Assembly (NCBI GenBank): GCA_002392385.1
Contig: DGGX01000037.1
Location: 1-11,283 of the forward strand
Origin: Lachnospiraceae bacterium UBA3863
GTDB taxonomy: Bacteria; Bacillota; Clostridia; Lachnospirales; Lachnospiraceae
Reading direction: 5' to 3'
Length of the DNA stretch: 11,283 nucleotides
The notes below the pieces were generated by a model, which ran no database searches, was not told the origin of the DNA, and worked only from the letters and a program-made list of their open reading frames with translations. The translations under genes were made by a program, and so were the position numbers. Position 1 is the stretch's first letter. The number at the start of each line of letters is the position of its first letter. Of this stretch, positions 5,583 through 11,283 are shown piece after piece.

Positions 5583-8042
5583 ATGTTTAAGATCGGCGAT
5601 GTACTCAATGAGACCTACCGGATCGAGGGGATCCTCGGCGCCGGAGGCGGCGGGGAGGTCTATAAGGCCTATCACCTGCGTCTGAAGACGGACGTGGCCG
5701 TCAAGCGCGTCAAGGACAGCGTGAAGGGCCAGATGGACAACCGGGCGGAGGTGGACGTCCTGAAGAAGCTCAGGCACACCTACCTGCCCAGGATCTATGA
5801 TTTTGTCAGCGATGACGAGGATATCTATACGGTCATGGATTTCATCCCCGGCAGCAACCTCAAGCAGGCCGCTGCCGGCAGGGGCAAGTTCGACCAGAAG
5901 CAGGTCCTGAAATGGGCGGTGCAGCTGTCAGAGGCCCTAACGGCCCTGCACAGCCAGAAGCCGCCGGTGATCCACAGCGATATCAAGCCGGAGAATATCA
6001 TGCTGCAGCCGGACGGGGACATCTGTCTCATCGACTTCAACGTCTCCCTGGCCTTCGACGCCTCGGCGCGCAAGTCCACCGGCATCAGCGTCGGCTACGC
6101 GCCGCCGGAGCAGTACCACAGCATCGACATGTACGGCTATATCAACCGCCTGATCCGAACCATGCCCCGTCCGGCCCCTGCCAGAGCCGCACAGGCGACG
6201 CCGGCGCCCCAGCGCTCGGCATCCCAGCGTCCGGCACCTGTCAGGCCGGCCGTGGATCCTGAAGCCACGGAGGCCGCTTTCGGCGCACAGAGCCCTGTCG
6301 GGCAGACCGCCGGCAGCAGGGAGACGGTCACGGAGGCCGCCTTCGGCGGGCAGGGAACCGTCGGGCAGACCGCCGGCAGCGGGGAGACAGCCACAGAAGC
6401 CGCCTTCGGCGGGCAGAAGACCGTCGGGCAGAGCACCGGCATCGGAGAGGCGGTCACGGAGGCCGCCTTCGGGAGAAAAGAGAGCGCCGCTCCCTCCGGG
6501 GATACCGGGGACGGGCAGATCTCTCAGAAGGTGACAGAGGTGCCGCGCATGTTCACCAGCGTGCGGCAGCTGGCCCCCATGGACGACGCCATGGCGGACT
6601 TGCTGGACAGGGTCATCGGCGCGGGCGTCGACGAACGGTCCGATGTCTACAGTCTGGGCGCCACCCTCTATTACCTCCTGTCCGGCGTGAAGCCCACCGC
6701 CCGTTACTGGGAGATCGTGCCTATCGACAAGCTCCATCTGGACATCAGCGAGGGCCTGGCCCACATCATCAACACCTGCATGCAGCCGGATCCCGCCCTG
6801 CGCTACCAGAACGGCAGCGAGCTGCACTACGCCCTGACCCATATCCTGGAGCTGGATTCCCGCTACAAGGGCCTGCAGAACCGGCGGCGGAGCCGGCGGG
6901 CCATGCTGGCGGCCATGTACGCGGCCTCGGCCCTCCTGATCGGATCGGGCGCAGCCCTGCGGGTCAGAGAGATCAACAACAGCTACAGCACCGGTCTTCT
7001 GGACGCGGACGCCCTGATCGCGGAGGGCCGCTACGAGGAGGCCCAGGCGCTGGCGGAGGAACAGATCCGCACCCGGCCCGACCGGATCGGCGCCTATGAG
7101 AAGAAGCTGGAGTGCCTCTACAGGAGCGGGGACTATGACGGCTGTATCGAATACGGCCGGCAGGTGATCAACTCCCCGGAATACAGGGTCTCCACAGAGG
7201 AGGACCGGCAGACCCTGGCCGAGATGTACTACCTGATCGGCAATGCCTATTACGAGCGGGGAGATTATGACAACGCCGCCCGCGTGCTGGAATCAGCCCT
7301 TCTCTATAATCCGGACAACAGCCGCTATTACCGCGACATCGCCCTGTGCCTGGCAGTGGCGGGCGATACGGACAAGGCCCGGGAGTACCTGGACCAGGCC
7401 GTGGCCAAGGGCCTGGACGAGGATTCCGTCGAGATGATCGAGGGCGAGATCCTCTACCAGCAGGGAGAATACGCGGAGGCGGTCGGACACCTGAAGCGGG
7501 CGATCTCCATGGCCTCCTCGGACAGCCTGCGCAGCCGCGCGATCCTGCTCTGTGCCGGCGCCTACCGGCAGCTGGGAGAGGACTACAATGAAGAGGAGAT
7601 ATCTTTTCTCAGTCAGTACGCGGGAGAGCCGGGCGCTGCCTCCGCCCTCTCAGAGCAGCTGGCGGATGTCTATGTCTCCATGGGACGGACCGGGGACGCC
7701 ATCGGGATCTACCGGTCGCTGACGGAAGGGAGCGGCGCTTCCTTCCGCACCTGGGAGAACTATGCTATCCTGCTGGAGACGGACGGGCAGCTGGAAGAGG
7801 CGGCCGGGGTCCTGAACAGGATGCTGGAGGACTATCCCAACCGTTACGAGACCTACAAGCGGCTGGCTTTTCTGGAGATCGACCGGCAGGGCGGCCTGCC
7901 CCAGTCGGAACGGGACTACACCGCCGCCGCGGGATATGCGGAGCAGGCGCAGGCACTGTATGACAGCACGGCGGGGGACGTAGAGATGGACCGCCTGGGC
8001 GGCCTCCTGGAGGACCTGCGCGCCTCCGGCTGGCTGGACTGA
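5583..8042 (+). CDS. Membrane Ser/Thr protein kinase with activation-segment insert and TPR ectodomain
   Basis: The protein has 819 residues. The kinase lobe begins at about residue 12 with a glycine-rich loop GAGGGGEVYKA (19-29), followed by Lys41 in AVKRV, Glu56 as the likely helix-C partner, HSDIKPEN (131-138, catalytic D133) and DFN in place of DFG (151-153, metal-binding D151). PPEQ (174-177) stands in for the APE motif. The rest of the lobe resumes at DERSDVYSLGATLYYLLSG (350-368) and ends with PDPALRYQNGSEL (402-413). Between about 180 and 345 sits a Pro/Ala/Gln-rich insert with four TEAAFG repeats. A basic RRRSRR stretch (434-439) precedes one membrane span (about 440-459). About 340 C-terminal residues form TPR-like helical pairs (e.g. 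ERGDYDNAARVLESAL, QQGEYAEAVGHLKRAI, DGQLEEAAGVLNRML). Topology: kinase inside, TPRs outside. No PASTA domains. The start is supported by AAGGCGGGG at 5567-5575 with 7-nt spacing. The expected role is phosphorylation of cytoplasmic proteins in response to an envelope signal; substrate unknown. The key catalytic residues are present, so I expect activity. Confidence 0.92.
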   Translation: MFKIGDVLNETYRIEGILGAGGGGEVYKAYHLRLKTDVAVKRVKDSVKGQMDNRAEVDVLKKLRHTYLPRIYDFVSDDEDIYTVMDFIPGSNLKQAAAGRGKFDQKQVLKWAVQLSEALTALHSQKPPVIHSDIKPENIMLQPDGDICLIDFNVSLAFDASARKSTGISVGYAPPEQYHSIDMYGYINRLIRTMPRPAPARAAQATPAPQRSASQRPAPVRPAVDPEATEAAFGAQSPVGQTAGSRETVTEAAFGGQGTVGQTAGSGETATEAAFGGQKTVGQSTGIGEAVTEAAFGRKESAAPSGDTGDGQISQKVTEVPRMFTSVRQLAPMDDAMADLLDRVIGAGVDERSDVYSLGATLYYLLSGVKPTARYWEIVPIDKLHLDISEGLAHIINTCMQPDPALRYQNGSELHYALTHILELDSRYKGLQNRRRSRRAMLAAMYAASALLIGSGAALRVREINNSYSTGLLDADALIAEGRYEEAQALAEEQIRTRPDRIGAYEKKLECLYRSGDYDGCIEYGRQVINSPEYRVSTEEDRQTLAEMYYLIGNAYYERGDYDNAARVLESALLYNPDNSRYYRDIALCLAVAGDTDKAREYLDQAVAKGLDEDSVEMIEGEILYQQGEYAEAVGHLKRAISMASSDSLRSRAILLCAGAYRQLGEDYNEEEISFLSQYAGEPGAASALSEQLADVYVSMGRTGDAIGIYRSLTEGSGASFRTWENYAILLETDGQLEEAAGVLNRMLEDYPNRYETYKRLAFLEIDRQGGLPQSERDYTAAAGYAEQAQALYDSTAGDVEMDRLGGLLEDLRASGWLD
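6267..6473 (+). repeat. In-frame 63-bp repeats encoding TEAAFG units within the kinase insert
   Basis: The hexapeptide TEAAFG occurs at kinase residues 229-234, 250-255, 271-276 and 292-297, an exact spacing of 21 residues (63 bp). Units two and three share further positions (GGQ at 255-257 and 276-278; VGQ plus a TxGxGE segment). The surrounding insert is Pro/Ala-rich, with no hydrophobic core pattern, so it is probably disordered. Each unit presents one Thr followed by a Phe four residues on. Confidence 0.9.
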
Positions 8043-8061
8043 CGCGGAGGGAGGCTGAGAG

Positions 8062-8196
8062 ATGACACTGGGAATGATCAGTATCACGGCAGGGGCCCTG
8101 CTGGGGATCGCCGCCGTCGTGTGCACCTTTGTTTTCAGGGCACAGAACCGCAGAGAGAAGCAGGAACTGGACGCCTACACAGAAAGAGTCTACTGA
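8062..8196 (+). CDS. Small single-span membrane protein (44 aa)
   Basis: The short frame starts MTLGMISITAGALLG and ends ELDAYTERVY. It begins 19 bp after the kinase stop and ends 15 bp before the lipoprotein start. A strong GGAGGGAGG ribosome binding site lies at 8046-8054, 7 nt ahead of the ATG. Residues about 4-25 are a continuous hydrophobic stretch that fits one membrane helix. The tail from residue 26 is charged and basic (RAQNRREKQ), which by the positive-inside rule places the C-terminus in the cytoplasm. I recognise no family. Its position between a membrane kinase and a lipoprotein suggests an accessory or partner of one of them (inference). The ribosome binding site and the tight fit between neighbours are the main reasons to believe it is translated. 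Confidence 0.72.
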   Translation: MTLGMISITAGALLGIAAVVCTFVFRAQNRREKQELDAYTERVY

Positions 8197-8211
8197 CAGG
8201 GGGACGGGAGG

Positions 8212-9177
8212 ATGAAAAGATTTATGAGAAAATGTGTTTGTATGCTGCTCTGCGCGGGCCTGGTCATGGCCGCGGCCGGCTGCGGAGGCGGCGGCGGGAC
8301 GGCCCCTGCGCCGATCCCCGCGGAGGAAGAGCAGCCGCTCTCCATCCAGGAGCTGCTGGAGCTGGGCGAACGTTATCTGGTGGAGCTCAACTATGAGGAG
8401 GCCATCGTGGCCTACAACCAGGTCCTCGAGATCGAGCCCAAGAATCTCCAGGCCTGGGAAGGTCTGGCCACAGCTTATGTGCAGACCGCGGACTATGGCA
8501 ACGCGGCACAGGCCTACACCAACATCGCCGAGCAGAGGCCTGACGACGCGGATGTCCAGTTCATGCGCGGTATCACCAGCTACCTGAGCGATGACAATGA
8601 CACGGGCGAAAACGCCATCACCGAAGGTCTGGGCCTGGTCGCGGACGAGAACGGCGCCGTCAGCCAGGAGGACTTCGACCGGCTGCTGGAGGATTTTGCC
8701 GAGCTGGGCATCAACGTCCTGCAGGATGAGGAGGCGGACTATTACCACACCTATGTGCTGGAGCTTCCGGACGGCAGACATATCCTGATCACCCGCTACA
8801 ACGACGGCACGTTCTCCGTGGAGACCCTGGACGCCGGCGAGGAGGTGCCCGCCCAGTTCATTCCCGATGCCCTGGTCTACTTCAACTGGAAGAACCTGGA
8901 CCCCGAGCTGAGCGCCTATTTTGACTACGCGGACTTCTCTGAGGACGGGACCGTCACCCTGTACGGCGGAAACGGACAGTCAGATACTCTGCCCTACTAT
9001 TTCTCCGGCGGGGACGGATTCTATCCGGAAGGCACCATTTATATCGGAAGCCCGGACTTCATGTCCCCGGATGCCTACTATGCCTGCTTCTATGAAGAAG
9101 TGGAGGGTGTAAAGGGCATGGGAATCTCCGGCATCCACTTCGGCGAATACTATTTCCTGCAGCCCGTCAGGCCCTGA
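8212..9177 (+). CDS. TPR-containing lipoprotein
   Basis: The protein has 321 residues and starts with a lipoprotein signal: basic MKRFMRK, a hydrophobic core, and a lipobox ending AAGC with Cys24 as the lipidation site. A Gly/Pro-rich linker (about 25-40) follows. Residues about 43-140 form TPR-like helical pairs (e.g. ELNYEEAIVAYNQVLEIEPKN and TADYGNAAQAYTNIAEQRPDD). Residues about 165-321 are rich in Tyr, Asp and Gly, with predicted beta character and no family I recognise. It is expected at the outer face of the cytoplasmic membrane. An AGGGGGA site lies about 7 nt upstream of the chosen ATG; a second in-frame Met at residue 5 sits 12 nt after GGGAGG and cannot be excluded. The gene follows the kinase and the 44-residue membrane protein closely, and its TPRs would share a compartment with those of the kinase. 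A binding or scaffolding role is likely; an enzymatic role is not evident. Confidence 0.87.
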   Translation: MKRFMRKCVCMLLCAGLVMAAAGCGGGGGTAPAPIPAEEEQPLSIQELLELGERYLVELNYEEAIVAYNQVLEIEPKNLQAWEGLATAYVQTADYGNAAQAYTNIAEQRPDDADVQFMRGITSYLSDDNDTGENAITEGLGLVADENGAVSQEDFDRLLEDFAELGINVLQDEEADYYHTYVLELPDGRHILITRYNDGTFSVETLDAGEEVPAQFIPDALVYFNWKNLDPELSAYFDYADFSEDGTVTLYGGNGQSDTLPYYFSGGDGFYPEGTIYIGSPDFMSPDAYYACFYEEVEGVKGMGISGIHFGEYYFLQPVRP

Positions 9178-9205
9178 GAGAGCAGAAAGGAGCATATTCA
9201 AGCAG

Positions 9206-10129
9206 ATGAAAATCGCAGTGACTTATGAAAACGGACATATTTTCCAGCATTTCGGGAGAACGGAGCAGTTCAAGGTCTACGATGTGCAGGATGGGAAGAT
9301 CGTCGGCAGCGAGGTGATCGGCTCTAACGGGATCGGTCACGGCGCCCTGGCCGGTCTGCTGGCGGACCAGAGCATTCAGGTCCTGATCTGCGGCGGTCTG
9401 GGCGGCGGCGCCCTCAACGCCCTGACCAGCGCCGGCATCGAGGTCTGCGCCGGTGCCGAGGGAGACGCGGACGCGGCTGTAGAGGCCTATCTGGCAGGCG
9501 ATCTTGTGGATACCGGCGCCAACTGTGATCATCATCACGGAGAACATCACTGCGGCCACCACGGCGAGGACGGAGACCACGAGTGCTGCGGCCACCACGG
9601 TGAGGACGAGGATCACGAGTGCTGCGGCGGTCACCATGAGGACGACGAGGAAGGCGGCTGCTGCGGCGGCGGATGCTGCGGATCCAGGCCCAACTGGATC
9701 GAGGGCCGGAACGTGGGCAAGACCGTGCGTGTCCACTATCGCGGGACCTTCAACGACGGCACCCAGTTCGACTCCTCCTATGACCGGGGCGAGCCTCTGG
9801 AGTTCACCTGCGGCGCGGGCATGATGATCCCCGGCTTTGACAAGGCGGTGGCCGACATGGAAGTGGGACAGGCCCTGGATGCCCATCTCATGCCGGAGGA
9901 GGCCTATGGCATGCCCGATCCTTCCCGCATCATCGTCCTGAACCTGAGCCAGGTCCCGGGGGCGGAGAATTTCCCCGTGGGAGAGAGGGTCTTCCTGTCC
10001 GACGGCATGGGCAGGCCTTTCCCGGTCACCATCGCGGCCATGGACGATACCACCATCACGCTGGACGCCAACCACGAGATGGCGGGCAAGGAACTGAACT
10101 TCCACATCGAGCTGGTGGAGGTACTGTAA
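9206..10129 (+). CDS. NifX-like domain fused through a His/Cys-rich linker to a SlyD-like FKBP prolyl isomerase
   Basis: Three parts are visible in 307 residues. Residues 1-101 match the dinitrogenase Fe-Mo cofactor biosynthesis fold (NifX/NifB C-terminal type), with MKIAVTYENG, HFGRTEQFKVYDV and ICGGLGGGALNAL. Residues 107-158 form a linker with 10 Cys and 13 His, including two tandem HHGED-DHECCG units. Residues about 166-307 are an FKBP-type peptidyl-prolyl isomerase of the SlyD kind: VRVHYRGTFNDGTQFDSS, then PGFDKAVADMEVGQ, then an insert-in-flap segment beginning EEAYGMPDPSR. SlyD proteins normally carry a metal-binding His/Cys tail at the C-terminus; here the equivalent lies between the domains. 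A cytoplasmic metal-handling chaperone is the best guess. No nitrogenase genes are present, so a nitrogen-fixation role is not supported. The ribosome binding site AAAGGAG (9186-9192) lies 13 nt before the ATG, longer than usual, but no better in-frame start exists and MKIAVTYENG is the natural N-terminus. Confidence 0.92.
   Translation: MKIAVTYENGHIFQHFGRTEQFKVYDVQDGKIVGSEVIGSNGIGHGALAGLLADQSIQVLICGGLGGGALNALTSAGIEVCAGAEGDADAAVEAYLAGDLVDTGANCDHHHGEHHCGHHGEDGDHECCGHHGEDEDHECCGGHHEDDEEGGCCGGGCCGSRPNWIEGRNVGKTVRVHYRGTFNDGTQFDSSYDRGEPLEFTCGAGMMIPGFDKAVADMEVGQALDAHLMPEEAYGMPDPSRIIVLNLSQVPGAENFPVGERVFLSDGMGRPFPVTIAAMDDTTITLDANHEMAGKELNFHIELVEVL
9557..9628 (+). repeat. Two tandem 36-bp units in the metal-binding linker
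   Basis: Bases 9557-9592 and 9593-9628 encode residues 118-129 and 130-141, which are identical except for Gly123 against Glu135. At the DNA level the units differ at four positions, two of them synonymous. This is a local in-frame duplication that expanded the His/Cys content. Confidence 0.85.
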
Positions 10130-10196
10130 GAGCTCTGAAAAGCCGGGCATATAACATTTGCTGAAGAGCCGGTCAGAACATCTGAGAGAGACAGAC

Positions 10197-11283
10197 ATGA
10201 AGATCAACGGACAGATCACTAACCCTTATCTTCCGGAATATGAGTACGTTCCTGACGGGGAGCCCCATGTTTTCGGAGACCGTGTCTATATTTACGGCAG
10301 TCATGACCGTTTCGACGGCAAGAAATTCTGCATGAACGACTACGTCTGCTGGTCGGCGGACGTGCATGACCTGACGGACTGGCGCTATGAAGGCATCATC
10401 TACAGACGGACCCAGGACCCGCGTATGGCGGACGGCAATCATGAGCTGTGGGCGCCGGACGTGGTCCGGGGCAGGGACGGGCGGTATTATCTCTATTACT
10501 GCCCGGATGACAAGATTCTGTCCATCGGTGTGGCCGTCTGCGACGAGCCGGCCGGGCGATATGAGTTCCTGGGGATCGTGCATGACCGTTATGGCCGGAA
10601 CATCGGCGAGCGGGCAGGCGATACGATCCAGTTCGATCCGGGGGTCTTCATCGACGACGACGGAAAGATCTGGCTCTACAGCGGTAACGGTCCCAGGACC
10701 AGAAGCGCCATCGGCAAGGAACATAAGGCTTCCGTGGTGATGCAGCTGGAGGAGGACATGGTGACCGTGAAGACGGAGCCGCGCCGCCTCCTTCCCACCC
10801 TGGGCGAATCGGAGGGGACGGGCTATGAAGGGCATGAGTTCTTCGAGGCCAGCTCCATCCGCAAGATCGACGGCCGGTATTATCTGGTCTACTCCTCGGT
10901 CAATCTCCACGAGCTCTGCTATGCCGTCAGCGACCGCCCCGACAGGGGATACGTCTACGGCGGCGTCATCATCAGCAACTGCGACTCCTTCGTCGAGCCT
11001 CACTCAGTGGGAGAGGCGGCTGCCCGTGCCCTGTCGGCTGCCCGGGGAGAGGCGGAGGAGGCGGGGACCGCTCTCGCTGACGCGAGACGGGCCCGGCAGG
11101 AGGTGCCCTTCACCCCGGAGAAAAAGAACTGCTACGGCAACAACCACGGCGGTATCGAGAAGATCAACGGGGAGTGGTATATTTTCTACCACCGCCAGAC
11201 CAACTGCTCCATGTTCTCGCGGCAGGGCTGCGCGGAGCGGATCCACATCCTGCCGGACGGCAGCATCCCCCAGGTGGAGATGA
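10197..11283 (+). CDS. Family 43 glycoside hydrolase, 3' end beyond window
   Basis: The frame is open from the ATG at 10197 to the right edge (362 codons), so the protein is C-terminally incomplete here. The five-bladed GH43 fold is indicated by PDGEPHVFGDRVYIYGSHD, with the probable general base D20, by QFDPGVFIDDDG (D147, pKa-modulating Asp) and by FFEASSIRKIDGRYYLVYSS, with the general acid E217. NNHGG (315-319) and YHRQTN (331-336) are further family hallmarks. The family mostly cleaves beta-xylosides and alpha-L-arabinofuranosides; the exact substrate cannot be told. There is no signal peptide, so it should act in the cytoplasm on imported oligosaccharides, although no transporter lies in the window. 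The ribosome binding site is weak (GAGAGAG just upstream); the start is chosen because MKINGQITNPYLPEYE is the typical N-terminus. A 41-residue Ala/Arg/Glu-rich stretch (271-311) interrupts the region before NNHGG and looks like an insertion. A gap of 67 bp separates it from the fusion gene, so co-transcription is possible but not certain. Confidence 0.93.
   Translation, partial: MKINGQITNPYLPEYEYVPDGEPHVFGDRVYIYGSHDRFDGKKFCMNDYVCWSADVHDLTDWRYEGIIYRRTQDPRMADGNHELWAPDVVRGRDGRYYLYYCPDDKILSIGVAVCDEPAGRYEFLGIVHDRYGRNIGERAGDTIQFDPGVFIDDDGKIWLYSGNGPRTRSAIGKEHKASVVMQLEEDMVTVKTEPRRLLPTLGESEGTGYEGHEFFEASSIRKIDGRYYLVYSSVNLHELCYAVSDRPDRGYVYGGVIISNCDSFVEPHSVGEAAARALSAARGEAEEAGTALADARRARQEVPFTPEKKNCYGNNHGGIEKINGEWYIFYHRQTNCSMFSRQGCAERIHILPDGSIPQVEM
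11009..11055 (+). repeat. Short direct repeats inside the GH43 insert
   Basis: GGGAGAGGCGG occurs at 11009-11019 and 11045-11055, 36 bases (12 codons) apart. GGCTGCCCG occurs at 11018-11026 and 11036-11044, 18 bases apart. All spacings are multiples of three, so the repeats keep the reading frame. They suggest that the Ala-rich insert grew by slippage or local duplication. Confidence 0.7.

Noticed and set aside
4661..5608. Minus-strand open frame of 315 codons opposite the SDR gene
   Set aside because: It covers the whole SDR gene, has no family features, and its composition (His, Asp, Gln, Leu, Arg) is typical of an antisense shadow.
7765..8781. Minus-strand open frame of 338 codons spanning the kinase end, the small gene and the lipoprotein start
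   Set aside because: It crosses three well-supported + strand genes with good ribosome binding sites, and its product shows only low-complexity Arg/Pro/Gly sequence.
9206..9510. Evidence for nitrogen fixation
   Set aside because: Only a NifX-type domain is present. Such domains are widespread in non-fixing anaerobes, and no nif structural or assembly genes are nearby.
10150..10155. TATAAC as the -10 box of a separate GH43 promoter
   Set aside because: It matches the -10 consensus well, but I found no acceptable -35 at 16-18 nt upstream, so it is too weak to list.
9167..10219. Minus-strand open frame of 350 codons opposite the NifX/SlyD fusion, with an Ala/Val-rich apparent membrane segment
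   Set aside because: The apparent hydrophobic segment is the complement of the His/Cys/Asp-rich linker codons. The + strand protein explains the locus fully.

Overview
The window reads as a chromosomal segment of a GC-rich Bacillota, most probably a Lachnospiraceae-type Clostridia. The grounds are the SbcC N-terminal sequence, a PASTA-less Ser/Thr kinase, an intracellular family 43 glycosidase and purine-rich ribosome binding sites. This placement rests on remembered family resemblance, not on a search. All genes lie on the + strand, packed 15 to 70 bp apart, except for a structured 166-bp gap that splits the window into two transcription blocks. There are no RNA genes, insertion sequences or CRISPR arrays that I can see.

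Layout: 1-232 is non-coding, with a three-copy 52-bp tandem repeat of hairpin-forming sequence and then a plausible promoter. 233-4581 is the sbcD-sbcC pair, encoding the Mre11/Rad50-like nuclease complex, with ATGA stop/start overlap. 4582-4747 holds a GC-rich hairpin, a candidate promoter and overlapping inverted repeats. From 4748 to the right edge is a possible second operon: a short-chain dehydrogenase/reductase, a membrane Ser/Thr kinase with an extracytoplasmic TPR region, a 44-residue single-span membrane protein, a TPR lipoprotein, a NifX-like/SlyD-like fusion with a His/Cys-rich linker, and a GH43 glycoside hydrolase that runs off the right end.

How the genes may work together: SbcC and SbcD form one DNA-repair machine. 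In the second block, the kinase, the small membrane protein and the lipoprotein are contiguous, and both the kinase C-terminus and the lipoprotein carry TPRs predicted to face outward. This suggests an envelope sensing or scaffold module (inference). The SDR, the metal-binding fusion and the glycosidase may simply be co-transcribed.

The most unusual points are a roughly 170-residue Pro/Ala-rich insert with four TEAAFG repeats inside the kinase domain, the NifX-His/Cys-SlyD fusion, the kinase/small protein/lipoprotein module, and the tandem hairpin repeat at the left edge.
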